Shown here: one piece after another, positions 10,601 to 16,753 of the stretch | Layout of the letters: each line of letters opens with the position of its first letter | How positions within the stretch are numbered: the stretch's first letter is position 1 | Source of the DNA: Pseudomonas fluorescens | GTDB lineage: Bacteria; Pseudomonadota; Gammaproteobacteria; Pseudomonadales; Pseudomonadaceae | Assembly (NCBI RefSeq): GCF_001307275.1 | Contig: NZ_CP012831.1 | Span: 2,356,001-2,420,000, forward strand | Length of the DNA stretch: 64,000 bases | Direction of reading: 5' to 3' | The notes under the pieces: model-generated | Seen by the model: only the letters and a program-made list of their open reading frames with translations | Told to the model about the DNA's origin: nothing | Databases searched by the model: none | Program-made: the position numbers and the translations under genes

Positions 10601-11869
10601 GCCCTGGTTGGCCGAGCCGTTGGAACCTGAGGAGTTGAGCGTATCGCCGCCACGCCCGCCGATCCCGCCGCCGAGCGCGCCACCGCCGCCGCCACCGCCA
10701 CCTGCGTATTCCGGCGTCACACCACCGCCGCCACCACCGCCCGCCGCCACGTTAGCCGTGACGGTGACGTTACGCAGGGTCAAGGTACCCGCGTTGTTGA
10801 TCCCGCCGCCCTTGGCCACCAGCGCATCGTCACCACCGTTACCGCCGTTGCCCGACACAACGCCGCGGGTAATCACCAAGCCATCGAGGGTGGCCGTGGT
10901 GCCGGCCGTCACGTTGATCACCTGGGTGCGGAACTGCCCGTCCAGGGTGACATCGGCGACGTTGTCGTTGTTGAGATCGCCGTCGATCGTGACGTTCTTG
11001 TTCACCACCAGCACCTGGGTCAAGGCGACGGTCATGCTGCTGTTGAAGGTGACGATATCGCCGTTCTGGGCGGAAGCCAGGGCGGCGCGCAGGGAGCCCA
11101 CGCCGGAGTTGGCATTGTTGGTGGCTGTCCAGGTGGCCAGGCCCCACTGGTATTCACTCATGGCACTGGCCGACAGCACGTTGGCGCTTTCGATGTTACC
11201 GGTGGCGATTTCCAGGTCCCAGTCACCGCCCAGGCCCGTGCGGTCGTTCGACGCGGCCACGTCACGGCCGGTCAACTGCGCCAATGAATCCACCAGGCTC
11301 AGGCCACGCTCGCCTTCGGCGGTGTAGCAGCCGTAGATCAGGATATCGCCGCCGGCGTTCATGTCCTGGCCGATCTGCGCCAGTACTTCGCTGCGGGCCT
11401 GGACGTTGTCCGCCGACAGGTAGCTGTTGCCCAGCCACAAATCACCGGCGTTGCCGTGGGCGATGATCTGCACCGAGCTGATGCCCTGGTGGGTGTCCAG
11501 GTAATCGGCGATCTGTTGCAGGCCGTCCTTGGTGGCATCCAGTTGCACCACCTGGGTCCCGGGCGCCACGCCTTCGAGCAGGTTGGCGGAATCCTTGACC
11601 CGGGAATCGACAAACACCACGGATTTGCCCGGAACGGCAGCCTGGGTGGCATCGACCTGGCCTTGGGGCGCATGAGTGTCGGCCGGCTGGTCCGCCGTGG
11701 GCGTCTTGGCTGCCTCGGCATTGGGTTGCGCGTCTGCTTGCGCGGCATCGGCCACGGTTGCCGCCACCGCGCCGTCGAACAGCATTCGCGGCTCCAGGGA
11801 CATGATCATTGGCGATGCCAGGGCCTGTGCGCCCTCGGTTACCCGCGATTTGCCTTTGCTCCACCACAT
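4634..11869 (-). CDS. Giant LEPR-XLL/DUF4347 surface or secreted protein with 16 Ig-like repeats
   Basis: The product is 2411 aa from the ATG at 11869, preceded by AGG at suitable spacing; a GTG at 11878 is possible. The N-terminus has a short basic stretch and the LEPRMLFDGA motif (LEPR-XLL family of exported giant proteins). A DUF4347 domain follows (about residues 70-230; VVFVDSR ... IIAHGNAGDLWLGN ... YGCYTAEGERG). Next come a parallel-beta-helix-like stretch and a very Gly-rich region (about 340-580), then sixteen ~102-aa Big_12-like Ig repeats (opening RPTATIVVAD, GETSLVTITFSEAVSGF). The ~180-aa tail has no RTX nonapeptides and no obvious C-terminal T1SS signal. No retention module or TAAG LapG site was seen, and there is no Sec signal peptide. 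It is probably an adhesin or large exoprotein; its export route is discussed in the findings. Confidence 0.85.
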   Translation of the reverse strand: MWWSKGKSRVTEGAQALASPMIMSLEPRMLFDGAVAATVADAAQADAQPNAEAAKTPTADQPADTHAPQGQVDATQAAVPGKSVVFVDSRVKDSANLLEGVAPGTQVVQLDATKDGLQQIADYLDTHQGISSVQIIAHGNAGDLWLGNSYLSADNVQARSEVLAQIGQDMNAGGDILIYGCYTAEGERGLSLVDSLAQLTGRDVAASNDRTGLGGDWDLEIATGNIESANVLSASAMSEYQWGLATWTATNNANSGVGSLRAALASAQNGDIVTFNSSMTVALTQVLVVNKNVTIDGDLNNDNVADVTLDGQFRTQVINVTAGTTATLDGLVITRGVVSGNGGNGGDDALVAKGGGINNAGTLTLRNVTVTANVAAGGGGGGGVTPEYAGGGGGGGGALGGGIGGRGGDTLNSSGSNGSANQGGAGGGFFNIGGRGGSATGGTGGAVYAGYSTGSSGGTASSGGLSIGGGGGGDGYNDIGGAGGGAVGGIYNDTGATLRIIGNSVISNNIGAGGGGGGGGAGGGYTQAGGAGGVGVGAIWNKGSILITAANFAALAGNVGGSGTGGTSAGTAGVSPSSVANVYGDGGTINTNYTPDETPPTATVVVANTNLNSGGTSQVTITFSEAVTGLTAADLTVQNGTVGTLTSGDGGITWTGTLTAASNIADTTNIITLNNTGVADLAGNAGVGTTDSNNYVVNDTVAPTASIVVSDTALRSGETSLVTITFSEAVSGLTTADLTVANGTLSGLSSSDGGITWTATLTPDAAVTDTTNLVVLNNTGVADLSGNAGVGTTNSNNYAIDTLRPTATIVVADTALSAGETSLVTITFNEAVSGFTVADLTVANGIVTGLSTSDGGITWTATLTPDAAITDTTNLVVLNNSGVADLSGNVGTGTTDSNNYAIDTLRPTATIVVADNALNIGETSLVTITFSEAVTGFTLADLTVANGSLSGLSSSDGGITWTATLTPSASTTDATNLIVLANTGVLDAAGNAGTGTTSSNNYAVDTARPTATIVVADNALRIGETSLVTITFNEAVTGLTTADLTVANGTLTGLSTSDGGITWTATLTPSASTSDATNLITLDNTGVADAAGNAGSGTTDSNNYAIDTARPTATIVVADTAVALGETSVVTITFNEAVTGFTLADLTVANGSLSGLSTSDNITYTATFTPSVGTSDATNLITLNNTGVVDGAGNAGTGTTDSNNYVVDTLRPTATIVVADNALSVGETSLVTITFSEAVSGFDNSDLIVANGTLSAVSSSDGGITWTATFTPALGVSDTSNVITLNNTGVSDAAGNTGTGTTNSNNYQVDTNVPTATIVIADTSLSIGETSVVTVTFNSAVSGFDNADLTVSNGTLSTMISTDGGVTWTATFTPSASISDTSNVITLDNTGLINGAGNAGVGTTDSNNYAVDTVRPTATIVVADPTVAIGETSLVTITFSEAVTSFTLADLTVSNGSLSGLSTSDNITFTATFTPSAGVSDSSNLISLNSGSIADVAGNINTGTADSNNYVVDTLRPTATIVMSDSNLSVGETSLVTITFSEAVSGFDNSDLSVANGTLSAVSSSDGGITWTAIFTPATGTRDATNLIVLNNSGVSDAAGNAGTGTSNSANYTVDTQVPTATIVVADTSLSIGETSQVTITFNEAVSGFDNSDLTVSNGTLSNVSSSDGGVTWTATFTPSASIADTSNLITLDNTGVVNVSGNAGVGTTDSNNYAIDTVRPTATIVVADTAIAAGETSLVTITFSEAVTGFTTADLTVANGTLSGLSSNDGGITWTATFTPAAGITDSSNLITLANGGVADLAGNVGSGTTDSNNYSVDSQRPTATIVLSDSVLKPGETAQVTITFSEAVTGFSNADLSVANGTLSAVSSSDGGLTWTATFTPTLGVTDATNLISLDNTGVSDAAGNTGTGTTDSANYAVETQVPTATIVVADSALQIGETSQVTITFSEAVSGFDNTDLSVSNGTLSNVSSSDGGVTWTATFTPSGSITDTSNLITLDTSGVVNASGNSGVGVVSSNNYAIDTARPGATISLGDTTLGIGQSTTVTITFTEAVSGFDLSDLSVANGVLSNLASSDGGLTWTATLTPTAGVSDATNLILLDTGNVQDLAGNVGAGIAISSNYALDASRPTATIVVADPNLTVGETTQVTITFSEAVSNFDLSDLSVTNGELTNLTSSDGGRTWTATFTPTVNLTDPSNFIALDTSNVNDLSGNTGASVAVSNNYAINTVVPNDVKPPPEFLTSDPVTVTPPSEVPLQPIVFTPPTGNLGSPLGFPPLFEQRDVGGGLKPIGDIFINRGQLAPSYIAQVFSNDASGDGSGQGFLGFGGGDGGVFGSSTLSTLFTQDSASEGDSMDAFGSQSMQGGDVSQGLRGMFGAPTLGQQLQQLKDTEQGQVDSLATALRQVGISQAQA
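5205..10094 (-). repeat. 16 tandem ~306-bp repeats coding Ig-like domains
   Basis: Sixteen consecutive units of 303-306 bp can be counted in the coding sequence. Each encodes PTATIVVAD ... SEAVxGF ... DLTVANG ... SSDGGITWTATLTP ... NNTGV ... GTTDSNNY. The neighbours are similar but not identical, and the outermost units (5205 end and 10094 end) are the most diverged. Such arrays can change copy number by recombination and are prone to assembly collapse. Confidence 0.9.
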
Positions 11870-11919
11870 GACGATCACCTGGACTCGAACTTCTTGAACG
11901 CAAATGAAAAAAACCGCTG

Positions 11920-12765
11920 TCAGCTGACAGCGGCGTCGGATTTCATACGAATGACATTGGCGGCGCTTGCGGACCCATCGCGCCAGAACGACAACTCGGC
12001 ATACTTTTCAAACAGATCCGGCGGCAACAGGGTCCGCCGGGCTTGCGGCGCGACCTTGGGCTTGACCTTGTGCAGGCCGGCAACGCCCAGGGCCTGGTCG
12101 AAGGCCGGTGCGTCGTAGGTCAAGTGATTGAAATCGTGCTCGAACCAGGGCTCGCCGATGAACTCGTACACCAGGCGCATGACCCGCTCGGGGGCCTGGC
12201 TCAGTAGATCGTAGTCAACGATCAGCAGCGACTCGGCGTTCTCGCCGTAATAGGCCTCTTTGAGCGCCGTCCAGGCAAGCCCCACCAGGCGATTGCGCTG
12301 GGCCAGGGTTTCGCAGCGGCTGTAGACGGTGTTGCGCTCGTCATCGTCATTGAACAGCTTGGTGTTCTCGAACGGATTGGCGCGATAAAGGCGCTCCAGG
12401 CTGTCGAGGATCCAGGCGACGTTGCGCACGCAAGCGATGGTCTTGGCCTGGGGAAACAGGTCCTGCAGGGCAGGCAAACGGGCACACCATTGGCGATTGG
12501 TGTCGAAGATGACCGGTTTATCGGCTTTGTCGGCGTAGTAGGAATCGAAGAGGCCACGCAACAGGCGGCGGCGCAGGTCGGTGTCGATCACCGAACCGAA
12601 CTCGCTGCCGGCGCTGCATTGCTGCAGGACGGTGCTGAACAGCGAACCGACGGGACTGGTCATGCCGGCATGAAAGCGCGGATTCTGCAGCAAAATGGCA
12701 GAAAGCAGGGTCGAGCCTGAGCGCGGTAAACCGGAAATAAAGTGAAACTGCGGCAATCCCTTCAC
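11920..12765 (-). CDS. Sulfotransferase family protein (first gene of adhesin operon)
   Basis: The product is 281 aa from a GTG at 12765, which has AGGA eight to nine bases upstream. The longer frame up to 13053 lacks a sulfotransferase-like extension and would enter the divergent promoter. The P-loop is immediate: FHFISGLPRSGSTLLSAIL (5'-PSB, RSGST). Later, KTIACVRNVAWILDSLERLY holds the 3'-phosphate site. The C-terminus (DLFEKYAELSFWRDG) is typical of bacterial tyrosylprotein- or polysaccharide-type sulfotransferase homologues. It lies 50 bp upstream of the giant DUF4347 gene on the same strand. I infer PAPS-dependent sulfation, possibly of the co-encoded protein or of a surface glycan. Confidence 0.85.
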   Translation of the reverse strand: MKGLPQFHFISGLPRSGSTLLSAILLQNPRFHAGMTSPVGSLFSTVLQQCSAGSEFGSVIDTDLRRRLLRGLFDSYYADKADKPVIFDTNRQWCARLPALQDLFPQAKTIACVRNVAWILDSLERLYRANPFENTKLFNDDDERNTVYSRCETLAQRNRLVGLAWTALKEAYYGENAESLLIVDYDLLSQAPERVMRLVYEFIGEPWFEHDFNHLTYDAPAFDQALGVAGLHKVKPKVAPQARRTLLPPDLFEKYAELSFWRDGSASAANVIRMKSDAAVS

Positions 12766-13071
12766 CTGTTTTGTAGTCCTTTTGTAGCGCCAAGCGTAGC
12801 CGATGAAATAATCTTCGCCTAGTAGTACTTTGATATCAGATTCACCTAGGCTAAAAATAAAGATGGACGGTAGAAATCCTCGTGAACCTGAATCGATTAA
12901 GCCGATTCGCGAGATTTTTCCGCCCGCTTCGCTCGGCAAAATCAAACATCCCGGTCTACGCTCAGCCGTGCGTGACCAGGCCAGGGAGTAAAGGAGTCGG
13001 GCTGATCGCACTCTTGTCCTTTGACGCGCCGGGCATTGCGAAAACCCAATCACCTGAAGGATGAGGAATCT
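12766..13071. promoter_or_regulatory. Divergent promoter region between the sulfotransferase and tail-collar genes
   Basis: This 306-bp gap separates genes transcribed outward in both directions, so it must hold the promoters of the five-gene minus operon and the two-gene plus unit. It is more AT-rich than its surroundings near 12820-12880. I could not define -35/-10 pairs with confidence. A GAGGA ribosome binding site for the plus gene lies at about 13062-13067. Confidence 0.5.
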
Positions 13072-13659
13072 ATGGAAGTATTCATCGGCACTATCCAGTC
13101 ATTCGCCTTTAACTTTGCCCCCAGGGACTGGGCCCTGTGCAACGGGCAGACGCTTTCCCTTTCTCAATACCAGACCTTGTTCGCCTTGATCGGCGTGACG
13201 TACGGAGGCAATGGCCAGACCACCTTCATGCTACCCAACCTGCAAGGTCGCCTGCCCTTGGGCCAAGGCAACGGCCTGGGCCTGACCCCGCGCGTCATCG
13301 GCGAGATCTCCGGCACCGAAAACGTCACCCCGACGCTGAACAACCTGCCCCTCCACACCCACACCCTCTCGGGCGTCACCGCCTCGACCACCCTGCAACT
13401 GGCGAACCCGGCCAGCAATCCCGTGAACACTCCCACGGCCACCAACTCATTCATCGGCACCTCGGGCACTGGGCCAGGCTCGGCGGCGATCTACTCCGAC
13501 CAGATCGGTGCCTCGCCAGTACCGCTGCAAGGTGTCAGCACGACCGTCAGCGGCACGATTTCCCCGGCGGGCAACGGAATGCCATTGGCCGTCATGAACC
13601 CCTTCCTGGCCATCAACTTCAGCATCGCCCTTCAAGGCTACTTCCCGTCCCGTAACTGA
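13072..13659 (+). CDS. Phage tail collar domain protein (microcystin-dependent protein type)
   Basis: The product is 195 aa. The N-terminal ~65 residues match the Tail Collar domain closely: GTIQSFAFNFAPRDWALCNG, LSLSQYQTLFALIGVTYGGN, then FMLPNLQGRLPLGQG. The C-terminal ~110 residues are Thr/Ala/Asn-rich beta sequence (HTHTLSGVTAST ... FLAINFSIALQGYFPSRN), as in stand-alone MdpB-like proteins. ATG 13072 has GAGGA 6 bp upstream. No capsid, baseplate, tape-measure or lysis gene is nearby, so this is not a prophage remnant in any evident way. The DUF6916 gene follows 45 bp downstream. In this setting it may be a small surface or secreted fibre handled by the neighbouring export genes (inference). 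Confidence 0.88.
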   Translation: MEVFIGTIQSFAFNFAPRDWALCNGQTLSLSQYQTLFALIGVTYGGNGQTTFMLPNLQGRLPLGQGNGLGLTPRVIGEISGTENVTPTLNNLPLHTHTLSGVTASTTLQLANPASNPVNTPTATNSFIGTSGTGPGSAAIYSDQIGASPVPLQGVSTTVSGTISPAGNGMPLAVMNPFLAINFSIALQGYFPSRN

Positions 13660-13704
13660 TGAACCGCCGGAGGGCTGCGGTCCTCCGGCCTTTGGAGTGT
13701 CGAC

Positions 13705-14016
13705 ATGCTGCAACAGGTTCATAGCCGCCATTTCCAACCGCTGCTGGGCCAGACCGGCAGCCTGATCCTGCCCGATGGCAGCTGCCTGCCGGTGCGCTTC
13801 GAAACCCTTGAAGAAACACCTCGGGCGAAGATGCCGAGCACCGAGCGCATGCCCTTCAGCGTCGAGTTCAACAGCCTGGAGAGCACCGCGTTCGTGGACG
13901 GCCTCTGCGGGCTGGAGGTGCCGGAACTGGGCAAGATCGAGGGGGTATTCGTGTCACGGATACCGCCCATGGGACGGGATCCGGCGCTGGGATATTTCTA
14001 CATCGCGTTTAACTAA
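13705..14016 (+). CDS. DUF6916 family protein
   Basis: The product is 103 aa (LLGQTGSLILPDGSCLPVRFETLEETP ... VPELGKIEGVFVSRIPPMGRDPALGYFYIAFN), with no signal peptide and no membrane segment. It matches the small DUF6916 proteins that I recall travelling with tail-collar microcystin-dependent proteins. The start has GGAG eight bases upstream. The function is unknown. The tight 45-bp spacing and recurrent pairing suggest a chaperone or partner of the collar protein, but this is inference. Confidence 0.75.
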   Translation: MLQQVHSRHFQPLLGQTGSLILPDGSCLPVRFETLEETPRAKMPSTERMPFSVEFNSLESTAFVDGLCGLEVPELGKIEGVFVSRIPPMGRDPALGYFYIAFN

Positions 14017-14032
14017 AGACTGATGATCCCTT

Positions 14033-14120
14033 GTGGGAGCGAGCTTGCTCGCGATGGCGGACGGTCAGCTTGCATCCATGTTGGATTTACCGCCCTCATC
14101 GCGAGCAAGCTCGCTCCCAC
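14033..14120. repeat. REPIN between convergent genes
   Basis: Inverted arms GTGGGAGCGAGCTTGCTCGC and its complement, extended by ATGGCGG/CCGCC, surround a ~35-bp loop. It lies between the DUF6916 gene and the convergent GNAT gene and may serve as a bidirectional 3' structure. Confidence 0.85.
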
Positions 14121-14148
14121 ATTGAACAGGTGGCAAGTCAGGCACTGT

Positions 14149-14640
14149 TCAGTTGCCTTTCGGATACCAGACCAACCGCTCCGCCGCCGGGTTGCGCTCT
14201 TGCACTTCGAAGCCCAGCGCCAGGTAGTGCCGGCGCGCATGGGGGTTGCTGGTCCAGACCACGGTCGCCACCGGGCAACGGATCTGTTGCGCGGCTTTCT
14301 GTACCCCTTGCAATACCGCCCGGCCATACCCCTGCCCGCGCGCCTGGGGGATGAACGCCAGGTACAGCACGCGAATTTCATTGGGGCCGAAATCCGTGCT
14401 CAAGGCACCGATCGCGGTGCCGAGTTTTTCCACGACGTAATGCATGGCGTCGGGGAAGTTCTCGCCCAACCCTTGCTCCTGCACCTGGAACTGCTGGGCA
14501 ATCACCTGCTGCACCTGTTCGGGGTCACCGTCGATCCATTGCAGGTCCGGCCGCGCCGCCTGGTACAGGCCCTGCAGGAACGGACCATCGCTGACCCGCG
14601 ATGGACGCACCACCAATCCCTCTGCCGCCACTGAATCCAT
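14149..14640 (-). CDS. GNAT-family N-acetyltransferase
   Basis: The product is 163 aa. It has the acetyl-CoA-binding motif A in IRVLYLAFIPQARGQGYGRAVL (R/Q-x-x-G-x-G/A) and a motif B-like HARRHYLALGFEVQERN at the C-terminus, both standard for GNAT enzymes. It begins 15 bp after the stop of the M50/HlyD gene on the same strand and is probably the last gene of that operon. The acceptor is not predictable: it could be an amine on the secreted substrate, or an unrelated small molecule. Confidence 0.85.
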   Translation of the reverse strand: MDSVAAEGLVVRPSRVSDGPFLQGLYQAARPDLQWIDGDPEQVQQVIAQQFQVQEQGLGENFPDAMHYVVEKLGTAIGALSTDFGPNEIRVLYLAFIPQARGQGYGRAVLQGVQKAAQQIRCPVATVVWTSNPHARRHYLALGFEVQERNPAAERLVWYPKGN

Positions 14641-14655
14641 GCTCGCTCCCTAGGA

Positions 14656-16752
14656 CTAGAACCCGCTTTCCCTGACACCTAACGCCGCCAACCGTCGCCA
14701 GGCCGCTCCCAACACCGACTCGCCCTTGCCCTGCAACACCGCCACGCCACGCAGCGGCTGCGCCGGAGCGGACGCGTCGTCCACTGCACTCAGCCGCACA
14801 CCGTACTGAGCCTGTACCGGCTCGGCCCGTTGCTGCGAATCGCGGCGCACCGCAATCGGCCCATGGTGGTCGGACGTCAACGCTTGTTGTTCGACCCAGG
14901 CCACGCCGTTGGTGTCGATTTCATTCAACTGCACGGCAATCGACGTGTGCATCGGATCGTCCGCGATGAACCGTCCCGTGGCACCCGGCCCGACCCGCCA
15001 AAGCTCGGCTTCGGTGAGGTACCCGCGCAACCGCGAATCGGTCTGCACCACCCGCGCCAGCACCTGCGTCGGTGACAGCCAGCGCCCTACCGACAGTTGC
15101 GGCAACACGTCGCGCACCTGGCCGGCATGGGGCGCACGCAACAACAGGCGTTCACGCTGGGCCACCAGGCCCCGGTGCTCGGCCACCGCTTCGGCCAGTT
15201 GCTGTTCGATGATGCCGGCGTCGGCCGCGGTTTCGCTGCGCCCGGCCTGACGGCGCATCTGCAACTGCTGGATCTGGATTTCCCGGCGCACGATGGCCAG
15301 GCGCGAGGTCATGTCCGGCGATTCCAGTTCAATCAATACATCGCCCTGGGCCACGGTCTGGCCGTCGTGCACATTCACCTGCTTGACCCGTGCCGCCACG
15401 GGCGCATGCAAGGCACTGGCCCGCCCGGCCTCGAGCATGGCCGGCACTTCCACCGCACTGCGCCAGGGCAACAGCAACGCCAACAGCAACGCCAGCAACA
15501 CCAGGCCGCTCAGGAGCATCCGCCCACCGCGGGCTTGCTCACGGCGACTCCACCATTGCCGCCACTCACTCACGATGGGCATAAAAATGAACCACACCAA
15601 TTCCACCATCATCAGAAAAATGCCCAGCACCTTGAAGAACAGGTGATAGACCGCCAGGGCAATCCCGAAAAACAACAATGCCCGCCACAGCCAGGAGCCG
15701 TATCCCCAGACCAGCAAACGCCGGCGCATCTTCGGCGACCAGGGTTCCGGCGCCGCCGCGCCATAACCGAACAAGGCTTCGCGCAGGCGCCAGCGGCACA
15801 GGGCGAACGCCCGCCCCTGCAGGTTATCCACCGCCCAGAAATCACTGAGCAGGAAATACCCGTCAAAACGCATGAAAGGGTTCAAATTGATGATCAGCGT
15901 GGTGATCCAGGTGGCGCTGGCGAGCATGAACGCCGCGGTGCGTGCCGGCCCGTCAGGCAGCAGCGACCAGGCCAGCAGCGCGATGCACGCCAGCAGCAAT
16001 TCGGCCAGGACTCCGCCGGCACCGATCAGCAACCGTGCGCGACGATCGTTGATCCGCCAGGCGTCGCTGACGTCGGTATAGAACATCGGCAACAGCACCA
16101 TGAACGCCACGCCCATGCTTTGCACACGACAACCGGCGCGCTTGGCCATGAAGGCATGGCCGAACTCATGGCACAGCTTGGCGAAGAGCAACGCCGCCCC
16201 GAAGGCCAGCGCACCGCCCAGGCTGAACAGGTGCGGAAACGTCGCGATGAAGCGCTGCCAGTCCCGCGACACCAGGAAGATGCCGAGACCCAGGGTCAGC
16301 GGCAGGCCATAGCGCAGTATTCCGGGGCCGAACCGCGCCAACCAGGGCCAGGCCCGGTTGAGAAAGGCGTCCGGGCGCCACAGCGGTATACGAAAAAACA
16401 GGTATTGATGCAGCAGGATCTGCCACAGGCTCTGGCGTTGTGCAGCGGTCTTGAAGAGGTAACTGTCGCGCTGTTGTGGGTCCATCGCGCTGATCAGGTC
16501 ATGGCCGCGCAGGAAACCCAGCAGTTGCTCCAGCGACTCGCCATTGAGCGGCAGGCCCGGCTCGCGGTTTGCGGCTTGCAGCACCTGTTCCGGATCGCCC
16601 AGGGACCAATGCCGCAACATGCGCATTGCTGCCGCGCCAAGCTTGAAATAGCGCCCGCGCACCGGATCGGCCAAGGTCCACTGCGGCGAACCGTCCGGGT
16701 CCGGCGCCGCCGGGGACAATTGCAGGTCCGGCCGCAGGCTCGGCAAGTCCAT
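14656..16752 (-). CDS. M50 zinc metallopeptidase fused to HlyD-like (biotin/lipoyl) arm
   Basis: The product is 698 aa. Residues ~1-110 resemble a PqqD-like small domain. Several membrane helices follow. The zinc site is intact: HEFGH at 195-199, in LCHEFGHAFMAKRAGCRV, and NPFMRFDG at 291-298, which matches the third-ligand Asp motif of site-2 proteases. More helices run to about 430. The periplasmic part then reads ALHAPVAARVKQVNVHDGQT with the GQ...GDVLIELES lipoyl half-motif, a coiled coil (IQIQQLQMRRQAG) and a beta-barrel domain, as in membrane fusion proteins. Proteins of this architecture are annotated as M50/HlyD efflux components. It starts 1 bp after the stop of the upstream adaptor gene. 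It may replace an ABC protein as the inner-membrane piece, or process the substrate. Confidence 0.85.
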   Translation of the reverse strand: MDLPSLRPDLQLSPAAPDPDGSPQWTLADPVRGRYFKLGAAAMRMLRHWSLGDPEQVLQAANREPGLPLNGESLEQLLGFLRGHDLISAMDPQQRDSYLFKTAAQRQSLWQILLHQYLFFRIPLWRPDAFLNRAWPWLARFGPGILRYGLPLTLGLGIFLVSRDWQRFIATFPHLFSLGGALAFGAALLFAKLCHEFGHAFMAKRAGCRVQSMGVAFMVLLPMFYTDVSDAWRINDRRARLLIGAGGVLAELLLACIALLAWSLLPDGPARTAAFMLASATWITTLIINLNPFMRFDGYFLLSDFWAVDNLQGRAFALCRWRLREALFGYGAAAPEPWSPKMRRRLLVWGYGSWLWRALLFFGIALAVYHLFFKVLGIFLMMVELVWFIFMPIVSEWRQWWSRREQARGGRMLLSGLVLLALLLALLLPWRSAVEVPAMLEAGRASALHAPVAARVKQVNVHDGQTVAQGDVLIELESPDMTSRLAIVRREIQIQQLQMRRQAGRSETAADAGIIEQQLAEAVAEHRGLVAQRERLLLRAPHAGQVRDVLPQLSVGRWLSPTQVLARVVQTDSRLRGYLTEAELWRVGPGATGRFIADDPMHTSIAVQLNEIDTNGVAWVEQQALTSDHHGPIAVRRDSQQRAEPVQAQYGVRLSAVDDASAPAQPLRGVAVLQGKGESVLGAAWRRLAALGVRESGF

Positions 16753-16753
16753 G

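Noticed and set aside
12766..13053. N-terminal extension of the sulfotransferase up to 13053
   Set aside because: The extra ~96 codons lack similarity to the family and would cover the divergent promoter. The GTG at 12765 has an RBS and starts right at the conserved domain.
13072..14016. Prophage or tailocin remnant
   Set aside because: Only the collar domain is phage-like. No other structural, lysis or integrase gene, nor attachment sites, are visible.
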